This document shows, piece by piece, positions 49,241 to 57,795 of a stretch of 64,000 nucleotides of DNA. The position numbers and the translations under genes were made by a program. Under the pieces are notes generated by a model. That model searched no databases and was not told the DNA's origin. It saw nothing but the letters and a program-made list of their open reading frames with translations. The stretch is from CAVSNH01 sp963729275 (lineage in GTDB: Bacteria > Actinomycetota > Acidimicrobiia > Acidimicrobiales > RAAP-2). Within the stretch, counting starts at the first letter, position 1, and every line of letters begins with the position of its first letter. Location of the stretch: NCBI GenBank assembly GCA_963729275.1, contig CAVSNH010000005.1, positions 124,001 through 188,000 of the forward strand. Direction: 5' to 3'.

Positions 49241-50567
49241 CCTGGGCGCCTCGATGCCGGCTTCGCCGAGCGCTCCGGTGGGGGACCCACCGCCCCCCGT
49301 GCGCCGAGCCGGTCTCCGCCCCACCCGGTGGACGGCGGCCGGCGTGGCCCTGCTCGCGGTGTGCGTCATCGTCTTCCACCTGCCGCCACCACTCGTGCTG
49401 GGCCTGACCGCGGTAGGGCTCGGTGTCGTGGTGGCCGACCTCGTCGTGGCCCTGAGGGCACGGCCCCGTTTCCAGCGGAGCGACCTTCCCACCCTGGCTC
49501 GCACCGTGGCCCACCCGTTCCATGTCGACGTGGATGTCGACCGGGGGCACGGCGAGCGCATCCGCCAGCCCCTGCCGCCGGAGCTGGTCGCCGAACCGGC
49601 CGAGGCTGCCGGGGGGCGCCTCGACGGAGTGATCGTCGGGCGCAACCGCGGCATCCATCTGCTGCCACCGGCCGTCACCCGGATCGCCGGACCCCTCGGG
49701 CTGGCCTCCTGTGACGTGGCGGGAGCAGAACCGCTGGTCGTCACCGTGCTCCCGGACTTGCCGCGGGCGCGGCGTCTGTCGGCGGCCCGCCGGCGCGGAC
49801 GGTCGACCGAGGCACGGGCTTGGAACCGCCTCGGGATCGGCACCGAGTTCGAGGCCATCCGCGACTACTCGCCCGACGACGACATCCGTCAGGTCAACTG
49901 GCTGGCCACCGCCCGTATGGGCCGGGCCATGTCCAATCAGTACCGGGTCGACGAGAACCTCGACCTCATGTGCCTCCTCGACTGCGGCCGCCTGATGGCG
50001 TCGCCGGTGGGCGACGCCACCCGTTTGGACGTGGCCATGGAGGCACTGTGCGTCCTGGCCGTGGCCGCCGACGACGCCGGCGACCGGGTCGGCGCTGTTG
50101 CCTTCGCCGGCACCCCGCTGCGCGTCATAGAGCCGCGACGGCGAGGGGCCGAGCCCGTCGTGCGAGCCCTCTTCGACCTCGAGCCCACCGAGATCGAGAG
50201 CGACTACGAGCGGGCGTTCCAGGCGGTCACCGGTCGCAAGCGGACGTTGGTGGTGGTGCTCACCGACCTGGTCGACGCGGCGGCCGCCCGGACGCTCGTG
50301 TCGGTCGTGCCTGTGGTGGCCCGTCGTCACCGCGTGATCGTCGCCTCGTGCCGCGACCCGGACCTCGAGGCGGCCCGGCTGGACCCCCCGGGCGACCTGC
50401 GGGATGTGCTGCGAGCCGCCGTGTCGTTGGACTTGCTCGCCGCCCGACGCCGTACCGTGGCCCACCTCCGGCGAATGGGGTGCGAGGTCGTCGAGGCCGC
50501 GCCCGACGCGTTGGGCCCGGCCTGCGTCGCCGCCTATCTGCGGGTCAAGGGCGGAACGCGCCGCTGA
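49209..50567 (+). CDS. DUF58 (von Willebrand-A-like) protein
   Basis: This is a protein of up to 452 residues with two N-terminal helices near 43-75, a beta-rich segment, and the DUF58 core: EFEAIRDYSPDDDIRQVNWL followed by ATARMG, then LMCLLDCGRLMASPV (MIDAS-like region) and RTLVVVLTDLVDAAAAR. DUF58 proteins partner with MoxR ATPases encoded upstream. The start is ambiguous because of the 9-bp repeat: GTG 49209, 49218, 49227, 49236 or ATG 49254 would shift the N-terminus by up to 15 residues. Its last 23 bases overlap the convergent SpoIIM-like gene. Confidence 0.92.
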   Translation: MSHVSHVSHVSLGASMPASPSAPVGDPPPPVRRAGLRPTRWTAAGVALLAVCVIVFHLPPPLVLGLTAVGLGVVVADLVVALRARPRFQRSDLPTLARTVAHPFHVDVDVDRGHGERIRQPLPPELVAEPAEAAGGRLDGVIVGRNRGIHLLPPAVTRIAGPLGLASCDVAGAEPLVVTVLPDLPRARRLSAARRRGRSTEARAWNRLGIGTEFEAIRDYSPDDDIRQVNWLATARMGRAMSNQYRVDENLDLMCLLDCGRLMASPVGDATRLDVAMEALCVLAVAADDAGDRVGAVAFAGTPLRVIEPRRRGAEPVVRALFDLEPTEIESDYERAFQAVTGRKRTLVVVLTDLVDAAAARTLVSVVPVVARRHRVIVASCRDPDLEAARLDPPGDLRDVLRAAVSLDLLAARRRTVAHLRRMGCEVVEAAPDALGPACVAAYLRVKGGTRR

Positions 50568-51558
50568 GGGTGCGCCTCTCGACCGGCGCCACAGGAGCGG
50601 CCGGGGGTCCAGCCCGATCGGGCGCACCGCGCCAGGCGACCATCGTCCAGAAACCGCCGGCAAGTGCCACTCCGACGCCCAGAGCGGCTCCCGTCGGGAG
50701 GTCCCACGGTGTCACGAACCCTTCGGTGAGGCCGGCCACCACCAGGAACATGACGAAGCCGAGGACGGTGGCGCCGAGTCGCGGCCGGATGGCGGCGAGC
50801 GCCTCGGATCTCGTGCGACGACCCGGGTCGATGAGAGCCCGAGCGATGGAGAGCCCGGCTGCGCCGGCGAGGGCAATGCAGGAGAGCTCGAGGAGGCCGT
50901 GGGGCACGACCAGGCGGACGAACTGCCCAAAATTGCCACCTCGCCATTCGAAGGTGCCGAGCACGCCGATGAGGGCGCCGTTGTAGGCCAAAGAGAAGAC
51001 GGTGAGGACACCGAAGGTGAAGCCGCCGGCCACGGCCAATAGCGAGACCTCGATGTTGTTCACGAAGATGGCGACCGCCAGCCCGCCGCGTGCGGGGACC
51101 GAGATCCCGTAGAAGGCGCCCCGACTGTGGACGCTCACATGGCTGCCCGACGGCAGGAGCCCGGCTGCCGACGCCGGCTCGAAGAGCGCCCATACGGTGC
51201 CGAGGACGATGGCCCCCACCATCACGCCGGCCGACAGCACGAGGCACAGACCGTTCTCTCGGATTCGTCGCCACAGCCCGCGACGGAGGAACTCTCCGGC
51301 CGTCTCACCACGTGCCGCCCGGGAGTAGACGAGCGAGTGGGCTCGGACGACGAGCTGGCCGAGCCGCTCGGTGCCGGCCGACAGAGGGAAGGTCCGGCGG
51401 GCCAGGGCGAGGTCGGCTGCCGCCGTGCGGTAGAGCTGGCCGAGACGCAGGACGTCCTCCGGCGCCAACCGCGAAAGCTGCCCGCTGGCCCGGTCGACGA
51501 GCGCCTCGAGCTCGTCCCATCCATCGGTCCGCTCGGCGAGGAATCGCTCTAGGTTCAT
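50545..51558 (-). CDS. SpoIIM-like (stage II sporulation protein M family) membrane protein
   Basis: This is a 337-residue membrane protein. A soluble helical N-terminus (residues 1-75, with ERFLAERTDGWDELEALVDR) is followed by about five helices. The family pattern includes VHSRGAFYGISVPARGGLAV, IFVNNIEVSLLAVAGGFTFG, LTVFSLAYNGALIGVLGTF and VPHGLLELSCIALAGAAGL. In non-sporulating actinobacteria the gene sits beside RDD and MoxR/DUF58 genes and has no known role. Its ATG (51556-51558) overlaps the start codon of the divergent RDD gene. The 3' end overlaps the DUF58 gene by 23 bases. Confidence 0.92.
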   Translation of the reverse strand: MNLERFLAERTDGWDELEALVDRASGQLSRLAPEDVLRLGQLYRTAAADLALARRTFPLSAGTERLGQLVVRAHSLVYSRAARGETAGEFLRRGLWRRIRENGLCLVLSAGVMVGAIVLGTVWALFEPASAAGLLPSGSHVSVHSRGAFYGISVPARGGLAVAIFVNNIEVSLLAVAGGFTFGVLTVFSLAYNGALIGVLGTFEWRGGNFGQFVRLVVPHGLLELSCIALAGAAGLSIARALIDPGRRTRSEALAAIRPRLGATVLGFVMFLVVAGLTEGFVTPWDLPTGAALGVGVALAGGFWTMVAWRGAPDRAGPPAAPVAPVERRTLSGAFRP

Positions 51559-52369
51559 GTGGATGGCCCTGGAGGACCGGTCCGTCACCGCCACGCCCGA
51601 AGGAGTCTCCCTCGACGTCGTTCTGGCCGGCCTGGGCTCACGGGCTGCCGCGTATCTTATTGACTTCCTCATCCAGATCGCGCTCTTCGTGGTGTTCCTC
51701 GTCGCACTGCACCTGCTGTTGTCGAGCGGGAACAAGACATCCGGGCTTGTTGGGTCGGGGGCGGTGTCGCTCTTTGCCTTCCTCGACTTCATCGGGTACT
51801 TCGTGATCTCCGAGATGCTGAGCTCGGGGCGCTCGATCGGCAAGCGGGCGAACGGGCTGCGAGTGGTGCGGACCGACGGTGGCGCGGCCGGCTTCTGGGC
51901 GAGTGCCCTGCGCAACGTGATCCGCCTGATCGACATGATCCCGTTCCCGAGCTATCTGGTGGGCAGTGTGCTGGTCTTGTCGACCACCCGGAACCAGCGC
52001 CTCGGGGACCTGGCCGGCGGGACGGTGGTGATCCGCGAGCGCACGGCGGCCAGCGCCGCTTTCGCCGCTCAACCCTGGTCGGCTGGCGGCCAGTGGATGT
52101 CAGGCTCCGGTTGGGGAGTGGGATGGACGCCGCCGGCGACGGTTCCAGCCGGCCTCGAGCACTGGGACGTGAGCGCCGTCAGCTCGGCTGAGGTCATCCT
52201 CATTGGCGCCTTCTTGGCCAACCGTCATGGCTATGCGGTCGATGCCCGTGCCCGTCTCGGCATTCAACTGGCCAATCAGATCTGGCCCGAGGTGGCCGGC
52301 GCGCCGACCAACCTCCATCCCGAGCAGTTCCTGGAAGGCGTGGCCATGGCCAAGGCCACCCGCGGCTGA
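51557..52369 (+). CDS. RDD-family membrane protein
   Basis: This is a 270-residue protein. The RDD domain (residues 25-155) has three helices: LGSRAAAYLIDFLIQIALFV (with the R and D that name the family), LVGSGAVSLFAFLDFIGYFV, and RNVIRLIDMIPFPSYLVGSV, then LVLSTTRNQRLGDLAGGTVV. A cytoplasmic tail of about 110 residues follows. Its role is unknown; in other species RDD proteins transport or modulate membrane functions. The start is ATG 51557 or ATG 51563. ATG 51557 shares bases with the divergent SpoIIM-like start (CATG). The stop overlaps the next gene's start (TGATG). Confidence 0.9.
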   Translation: MWMALEDRSVTATPEGVSLDVVLAGLGSRAAAYLIDFLIQIALFVVFLVALHLLLSSGNKTSGLVGSGAVSLFAFLDFIGYFVISEMLSSGRSIGKRANGLRVVRTDGGAAGFWASALRNVIRLIDMIPFPSYLVGSVLVLSTTRNQRLGDLAGGTVVIRERTAASAAFAAQPWSAGGQWMSGSGWGVGWTPPATVPAGLEHWDVSAVSSAEVILIGAFLANRHGYAVDARARLGIQLANQIWPEVAGAPTNLHPEQFLEGVAMAKATRG

Positions 52370-53337
52370 TGGCGACTGGGTCACCAGGCGAGGAGGGCGC
52401 AGCGCGTCCCGGCCTGTCCTGGCGCGGCCAGCCGTTGCCAGTGGGGCTCCTCACCCCGGTCGTCACCATGTTGCCGGCTGCCCACGCGTCGTGGGAAGAA
52501 GAGGGCACCATCGACGACGTCGCCGCCATCGCCGCCGCTGCCGACCGGCTCCATTACGACCACCTGACCTGCAGCGAGCATGTCGTCGTCCCTGTCGATG
52601 TGGCGCCCGTGCGCGGCAGCCGCTATTGGGACCCGCTGGCCACGTTCGGCTACCTGGCCGCCGTCACCCGGCACATCCGGCTGGCCACTGCCGTGCTCGT
52701 CCTCGGCTATCACCATCCATTGGACATCGCCAAGCGATACGGGACGCTCGACCAGATCTCGGATGGCCGTCTCGTCCTCGGTCTCGGTGTCGGCTCGCTG
52801 GCCCAGGAGTTCGAGCTGCTCGGTGCGCCCTTCGATGATCGCGGGCCCCGAGCTGACGATGCCATCCGGGCGCTCCGGTCGTCGTTGTCGGAGCAATTGC
52901 CGTCCTACGAGGGCCCCTACTTCCGCTATGGCGACGTGGTCCTCGACCCCTGCGCCCGTCCCGGCGTTCCGCTGTGGATCGGTGGGCGCACAGGACGGTC
53001 GCTGCGACGGGCGGTCCGCCTGGCCGACGGCTGGTGCCCCTTCGGCTTGAGAGCGGGGGAGGTTGCCGGGCTGCTCGACGCCGCCCGCCAGACGCCGGAG
53101 TGGGCGTCTCGTCAGCAGTCCCTCGATGTGGTGCTGCAGAACGGCCGGCCGTTCGACCCGACCGCCGATCCCGACGGCGTGGCCCACGCCGTCGACCGAC
53201 TGGTGGAGGCCGGGGCCACCGGTCTGCAGTTGCGCCTCGTGCACCACTCGGCGGCCCACTACATCGAGCAGCTCGAGGCCTTCGCCCTGCTGGCCGAGGA
53301 CTCGTCGGCTCGGCAGACGGACACGAACTCGCCGTGA
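52369..53337 (+). CDS. LLM-class F420-dependent oxidoreductase
   Basis: This is a 322-residue luciferase-fold oxidoreductase: LPVGLLTPVVTMLPAAHASW, YDHLTCSEHVVVP, WDPLATFGYLAAVTRHIRLA followed by TAVLVLGYHHPLDIAKRYGT, GRLVLGLGVGSLAQEFELLG and VPLWIGGRTGRSLRRAVRLA followed by DGWCPFG. It shares the family with the enzyme at 33200 but is not a close copy. The substrate is unknown. ATG 52369 overlaps the RDD stop, and its own stop overlaps the next gene. Confidence 0.9.
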   Translation: MATGSPGEEGAARPGLSWRGQPLPVGLLTPVVTMLPAAHASWEEEGTIDDVAAIAAAADRLHYDHLTCSEHVVVPVDVAPVRGSRYWDPLATFGYLAAVTRHIRLATAVLVLGYHHPLDIAKRYGTLDQISDGRLVLGLGVGSLAQEFELLGAPFDDRGPRADDAIRALRSSLSEQLPSYEGPYFRYGDVVLDPCARPGVPLWIGGRTGRSLRRAVRLADGWCPFGLRAGEVAGLLDAARQTPEWASRQQSLDVVLQNGRPFDPTADPDGVAHAVDRLVEAGATGLQLRLVHHSAAHYIEQLEAFALLAEDSSARQTDTNSP

Positions 53338-54140
53338 GCGACGGCACCGATCCCGACGCTAAGCCGCGGCCCTTGGGGCCCTTGGGCGAGAACCGGATCA
53401 AGGTCGGTTTCCTCTCACTCACCCGTGCCTCGCCCACCGGCGACGACCGGCCTTACCTCACCTGGCACCAGCTCGACCACATGCCCGAGCAGTACCGGCT
53501 GCCTGGCATGGTCCTCGGCCAGCGCTGGGCGTCCACCCCGGCGTGCCGACGGGCCAGGGCCACCGAGACCGAGGAGTGGTCGTCGGTCGAGCATGCCGTC
53601 TGCTACATGATGGGCGAGCCGGTCGACCAGACGGTCGACGACTTCATCGCCCTCGGAGGGGAGCTGGCCAAGGCCGGCCGCTATCCGCACGTCATGCCCT
53701 CCCAGTACCGCGGCGCGCTCCGCTTGGTCGAGACGATGGCGGCGCCCAGGGTGCTGGTATCGGCGGAGGTGGTGCCTTTCCGCCCACACCGTGGCGTCTA
53801 CCTGTTCGTCGAACAGGCTTCGGAGATCACAACCTCCCCATCGGAAGACGGGCTCGGTCGCCTACCCGCCGGAGTACTGGCCGACCTCGTCGACGTGCCG
53901 GGAGTGGCCGGCGCTTGGGTCTACGCCACCTCGCCCGACCTCCGTCGGTCGATGTTCACCGACGGGATCCTGCGCGTCACGACCTGTTATCTCGACGAGG
54001 AACCGGTGACCGTGGCCCACCGATTGGCGTCAACTCTCGACCGCGTGTGGGATGTCGTCCCGACACGACTGCTGTTGGCGGCGCCGTTCGAGTCCATCGT
54101 TCGATGGGACTGGGAGGGTGCAGCCACCACGGCGACCTGA
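53334..54140 (+). CDS. EthD-like/conserved hypothetical protein
   Basis: This is a 268-residue soluble protein. The region VGFLSLTRASPTGDDRPYLT followed by WHQLDHMPEQYRLPGMVLGQRW looks like an EthD-type ferredoxin-like domain, a family of small proteins with a conserved W..DH.P. A second similar half may follow (HRGVYLFVEQA...). The function is unknown. GTG 53334 overlaps the upstream F420-oxidoreductase stop (GTGA), so the two are probably co-translated and may share a pathway. Five decameric repeats start at the base after its stop. Confidence 0.7.
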   Translation: MSDGTDPDAKPRPLGPLGENRIKVGFLSLTRASPTGDDRPYLTWHQLDHMPEQYRLPGMVLGQRWASTPACRRARATETEEWSSVEHAVCYMMGEPVDQTVDDFIALGGELAKAGRYPHVMPSQYRGALRLVETMAAPRVLVSAEVVPFRPHRGVYLFVEQASEITTSPSEDGLGRLPAGVLADLVDVPGVAGAWVYATSPDLRRSMFTDGILRVTTCYLDEEPVTVAHRLASTLDRVWDVVPTRLLLAAPFESIVRWDWEGAATTAT

Positions 54141-54190
54141 ACCATCCTGAGCCGTTCCGAGCCATCCTGAACCGTTCCGAACCGTCCTGA
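54141..54190 (+). repeat. Five tandem 10-bp units, consensus RCCRTYCYGA
   Basis: ACCATCCTGA, GCCGTTCCGA, GCCATCCTGA, ACCGTTCCGA and ACCGTCCTGA follow one another without a gap, directly after a stop codon and about 195 bases before the ABC exporter gene. The alternating units also give a 20-bp period. The phasing puts every unit on one face of the helix. Confidence 0.8.
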
Positions 54191-54385
54191 GCGACCATGC
54201 AAAAGCGCGTCGAAGTGACGCGGCGTGCGCGCCGCGCCTCCTATTGGACTCTTGGCGTCGAGATGGTGCGCTCCGTCCATGAAGGTTGTGCCAGGCTGGC
54301 CAACGGTGCCGTCAGCGGCGGGCCGGCAGCAACCTGACATTCATTTACGCGACCGACGGTTGCAATCCGAGAAGGAACGGGTCCC

Positions 54386-55156
54386 ATGACGATCGCGGAA
54401 TCGACGCCCACTCTTCCGACCAACGAGAGCCCAATGCCGGCGGCCCGGGCCGTCGAGCTGACCAAGCTCTACGGGAAGGACGACGCCATCGTGGTGGCCG
54501 TCGACGCCATCGACCTCGAGCTGCCTCGCGGCGAGTTCACCGCCGTCATGGGGCCGTCCGGGTCGGGAAAGTCGACTCTGCTCCATTGCATGGCCGGCCT
54601 CGACCGTCCGACCTCGGGCCACGCCTTCATCGGAGAGGTCGACGTCGGGTCGCTCAACGACACGGACCTCACCGAGCTACGGAGAGACCGCATCGGTTTC
54701 GTGTTCCAATCGTTCAACCTGGTGCCGACGTTGACTGCCGCAGAGAACATCACCCTGCCGGCGGACCTGGCCGGCCGCCCGGTCGATCGGCCGTGGTTCG
54801 ACTACCTCGTGGCCCAGCTCGGGATCGGCGACCGGCTGTCCCACCGACCATCGGAGCTCTCCGGAGGACAGCAGCAGCGCACGGCCTGCGCTCGGGCCCT
54901 CATCAGCCGTCCTGACCTCATCTTCGCTGACGAACCGACGGGGAACCTCGACTCCAACGCCTCGACCGAGATGCTGACCTTCCTCCGCCGCTCGGTCGAC
55001 GAGGTAGGCCAGTCGATCGTCATGGTCACCCATGACCCGCGGGGCGCCAGCTTCGCCGATCGGGTGGTCTTCTTGGGAGACGGTCGCGTGGTCGGGGAGC
55101 TGCGGGCACCGACGGCCGACTCGATCCTCGAGCGCATGAAGCTCATCGGCGGCTGA
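54386..55156 (+). CDS. ABC transporter ATP-binding protein (MacB/LolD type)
   Basis: This is a 256-residue ATPase for an FtsX-type transporter. Walker A is GPSGSGKST, the Q-loop is FQSFNLVPTLTAAENI, the signature is LSGGQQQR, Walker B is LIFADEPTGNLDS and the H-loop is VTHD. The FNLVPTLTAAENI and DEPTGNLDS segments mark the MacB/LolD subfamily, which drives mechanotransmission or export from the outer leaflet. AAGGAACGGG precedes ATG 54386. The permease gene begins two bases after its stop. Confidence 0.95.
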   Translation: MTIAESTPTLPTNESPMPAARAVELTKLYGKDDAIVVAVDAIDLELPRGEFTAVMGPSGSGKSTLLHCMAGLDRPTSGHAFIGEVDVGSLNDTDLTELRRDRIGFVFQSFNLVPTLTAAENITLPADLAGRPVDRPWFDYLVAQLGIGDRLSHRPSELSGGQQQRTACARALISRPDLIFADEPTGNLDSNASTEMLTFLRRSVDEVGQSIVMVTHDPRGASFADRVVFLGDGRVVGELRAPTADSILERMKLIGG

Positions 55157-55158
55157 CC

Positions 55159-57693
55159 GTGTGGAAGGTCGCCATGAAAGGGCTGCTGGCCCACAAGCTC
55201 CGGCTCGCCCTCACCGGCCTCGCCATCGTGCTCGGGGTCACGTTCGTGTCGGGGACATTGGTGCTCACGGACACGCTGCACAGCACGTTCACGAGCCTCT
55301 TCGGGAACATCTACCAGCACGTCGACTTCGAGGTGCGGGGCACGGCCGCCCTGGGCAGCAACAGCTCAGGGGGCGCCACTCGCAACGCCATTCCCGAGTC
55401 GGTGGCGACCACCGTGGGTCGGGTGCCGGGGGTGGCCGTGGCCGAGGGGACCGTGAGCGGCTATGCGCAGTTCGTGGCACCCGACGGGCAGGCGGTCACA
55501 ACCGGCGGGGCGCCGACCATCGGCACGTCCTTTGTCCCCAATTCCGAGCTCTCCCCCCTCCGAGTGGTGCAGGGCTCGCCCCCGACGACCGCCAACGAGG
55601 TGGCCATGGACGAGGCCACCGCCCAGAAGTACCACTTCCGGGTGGGAGAACACGTGAGAGTCCTACTCACCGGTCCCACACGGACCTTCACGATCAGCGC
55701 CATCGTCAGCTTCGGCACGGCCGACAACCTGGCCGGCGCCACCCTGGCCGGCTTCGACCTCGCCACCGCTCAAACCGTGCTCGGCGAGCCCGGCAAATAC
55801 GACGCCGTCGACATCCTGGCCGCGCCTGGCGTCAACAAGGCCGCCCTCCAGCGCTCCATCGCCGCCGTCCTGCCGCCGGGCACCGAGGTGGTGACCGGTC
55901 AGACGGTGGCCGACGAATCGGTCAGCCAGATCGACCAGGCGCTCGGGTTCTTCTCGACGGCACTCTTGGTCTTCGCCTTCATCGCCCTCTTCGTCGGGGC
56001 CTTCACCATCTTCAACACCTTCTCGATCATCGTCGGGCAGCGCACCCGCGAGCTGGCGCTCCTGCGAGTGGTGGGCGCCAGCCGACGACAGATCTTTCGC
56101 TCCGTGCTGGTCGAGGCGGCAATCGTTGGTCTCGTGGCATCGCTGGTCGGCCTCGGACTCGGGGTCCTCACCGCGGTAGGCCTCGAGGCGCTGCTCAAGG
56201 CATTCGGGATCTCACTTCCGGCCAACGGTCTTGTGTTCGCCCCCCATACGGCTGTTGCCGCCATCGTCGTCGGGGTCGGCGTGACCGTGGTTTCGGCCAT
56301 CAGCCCGGCTCGACGGGCAGTTCGGATCCCACCGGTGGCCGCTCTGGCCGACTACCAAGGGACGCAGGTCGAGTCCTCCAGGCGACGCACCGTGGCCGGA
56401 TCCGTGGTCACCGTCCTGGGCGTGATCGTGTTGGTCGTCGGGCTGCACAAGCCGGCCATCCAACTGGTGGGCATTGGGGCGGTGGCCGGTTTCATCGGCA
56501 TCGGAATGCTGGCCCCCCTGGTTGCCCGGCCCCTGGCCAGTGTCATCGGTCGACCGCTCCAGACCCTCGGGATGGCCGGCCGCCTGGGCCGTGAGAATTC
56601 GATGCGCAGCCCTCGGCGGACGGCCCAGACGTCGGCTGCCCTCATGGTCGGGCTTGCCCTGGTGGCCACCATCGCCGTCTTCGGCGCGTCATTGTCGAGA
56701 TCGGCCACGAGCAGCGTCGACCAGGCGATCTCCGCCGACTACATCGTCCTGCCTTCGTCGAACGGTGCCGTCGGCTTCTCGAACGCCGTGCCCGCCGCCG
56801 TCGCCCGGGTGCCGGGGGTTGTACGGACCTCGACCTTCTACGCCGGGGAGTTCGAGCTGCGCGGGCAGACGGAGTCGCTGGCCGCCGTCTCGGCCAACCA
56901 CCTCTCCCAGACGGTGATCCTCCGGATGGTGAGCGGCACTGGAGCTCCGGCCCTCGCCGCCGGCGAGCTATTGGTCGACTCCAACGTGGCCAGGTCGGAC
57001 CATCTGTCCGTCGGCACCGTCGTGCCAGTGAAGTTCGCCGAGACGGGCAACTCGACCATGCGGGTGGGGGGGATCTACAAACCCAACGCCCTGCTCGGAA
57101 GCTACGTGGTTAGCGACGGCTTCTACTACGCCCATTACAGCAGCAATCATTTGCCCGTGGCCGTGCTCCTCACAACGCTCGGCGGGACGTCGGCGGCAGC
57201 CAGCCGGGCCATCGACAAAGGGCTGGCCGATTTCCCCGGTCTCAAGGTCCAGACCCGCGCCGAGTTCGAAAAGTCACAGCAGCAGCAGGTCAACCAGCTG
57301 CTGGGATTGGTCTACGCCCTCTTGGCCCTGGCCATTCTCATCGCCCTTATCGGCATCGTGAACACGCTCATGCTCTCGGTCTTCGAACGCACGCATGAGA
57401 TCGGGCTCCTGCGGGCCGTGGGCATGCGCCGACGGCAGGTTCGGGCCATGATCCGGGCCGAATCGGTCATCCTGTCCCTCTTCGGAGCGGTCATCGGGAT
57501 CGTGATCGGGACAGTCCTCGGGATCGCCTTCGCCGAAGCGCTCAAACAGCAGGGCATCACCGACATCGTGGTGCCCGTCGGGTCGCTCGTGGTCTTCCTC
57601 GTCATCGCGGCGTTGCTCGGCTTGGCCGCCGCCACCTGGCCGGCCCGTAAGGCGGCGAAACTCGACGTCCTGGCGGCCATCGCTGCCGAGTAG
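55159..57693 (+). CDS. FtsX-family ABC transporter permease
   Basis: This is an 844-residue permease with the duplicated FtsX layout. There is an N-terminal helix (LALTGLAIVLGVTFVSGTLV), an extracytoplasmic domain to about residue 255, and three helices around 265-395 with GQRTRELALLRVVGASRRQI. More helices lie near 430-475, then a second extracytoplasmic domain to about 700. The final helices carry FERTHEIGLLRAVGMRRRQV followed by RAMIRAESV. The two TxELxLLRxVGxxRxQ-type motifs are the ATPase coupling helices. It pairs with the ATPase at 54386; the substrate is unknown. The start is GTG 55159. Confidence 0.95.
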   Translation: MWKVAMKGLLAHKLRLALTGLAIVLGVTFVSGTLVLTDTLHSTFTSLFGNIYQHVDFEVRGTAALGSNSSGGATRNAIPESVATTVGRVPGVAVAEGTVSGYAQFVAPDGQAVTTGGAPTIGTSFVPNSELSPLRVVQGSPPTTANEVAMDEATAQKYHFRVGEHVRVLLTGPTRTFTISAIVSFGTADNLAGATLAGFDLATAQTVLGEPGKYDAVDILAAPGVNKAALQRSIAAVLPPGTEVVTGQTVADESVSQIDQALGFFSTALLVFAFIALFVGAFTIFNTFSIIVGQRTRELALLRVVGASRRQIFRSVLVEAAIVGLVASLVGLGLGVLTAVGLEALLKAFGISLPANGLVFAPHTAVAAIVVGVGVTVVSAISPARRAVRIPPVAALADYQGTQVESSRRRTVAGSVVTVLGVIVLVVGLHKPAIQLVGIGAVAGFIGIGMLAPLVARPLASVIGRPLQTLGMAGRLGRENSMRSPRRTAQTSAALMVGLALVATIAVFGASLSRSATSSVDQAISADYIVLPSSNGAVGFSNAVPAAVARVPGVVRTSTFYAGEFELRGQTESLAAVSANHLSQTVILRMVSGTGAPALAAGELLVDSNVARSDHLSVGTVVPVKFAETGNSTMRVGGIYKPNALLGSYVVSDGFYYAHYSSNHLPVAVLLTTLGGTSAAASRAIDKGLADFPGLKVQTRAEFEKSQQQQVNQLLGLVYALLALAILIALIGIVNTLMLSVFERTHEIGLLRAVGMRRRQVRAMIRAESVILSLFGAVIGIVIGTVLGIAFAEALKQQGITDIVVPVGSLVVFLVIAALLGLAAATWPARKAAKLDVLAAIAAE

Positions 57694-57795
57694 CACGGGT
57701 CGGACGGCGTCGTCGGCAGGCCGACCCCACGAGGCGCGGGCGCACCGCCAATTCGAGCTGCCCACCCGGACGTCCCGTCGGTAGGGTGAGGGGCT

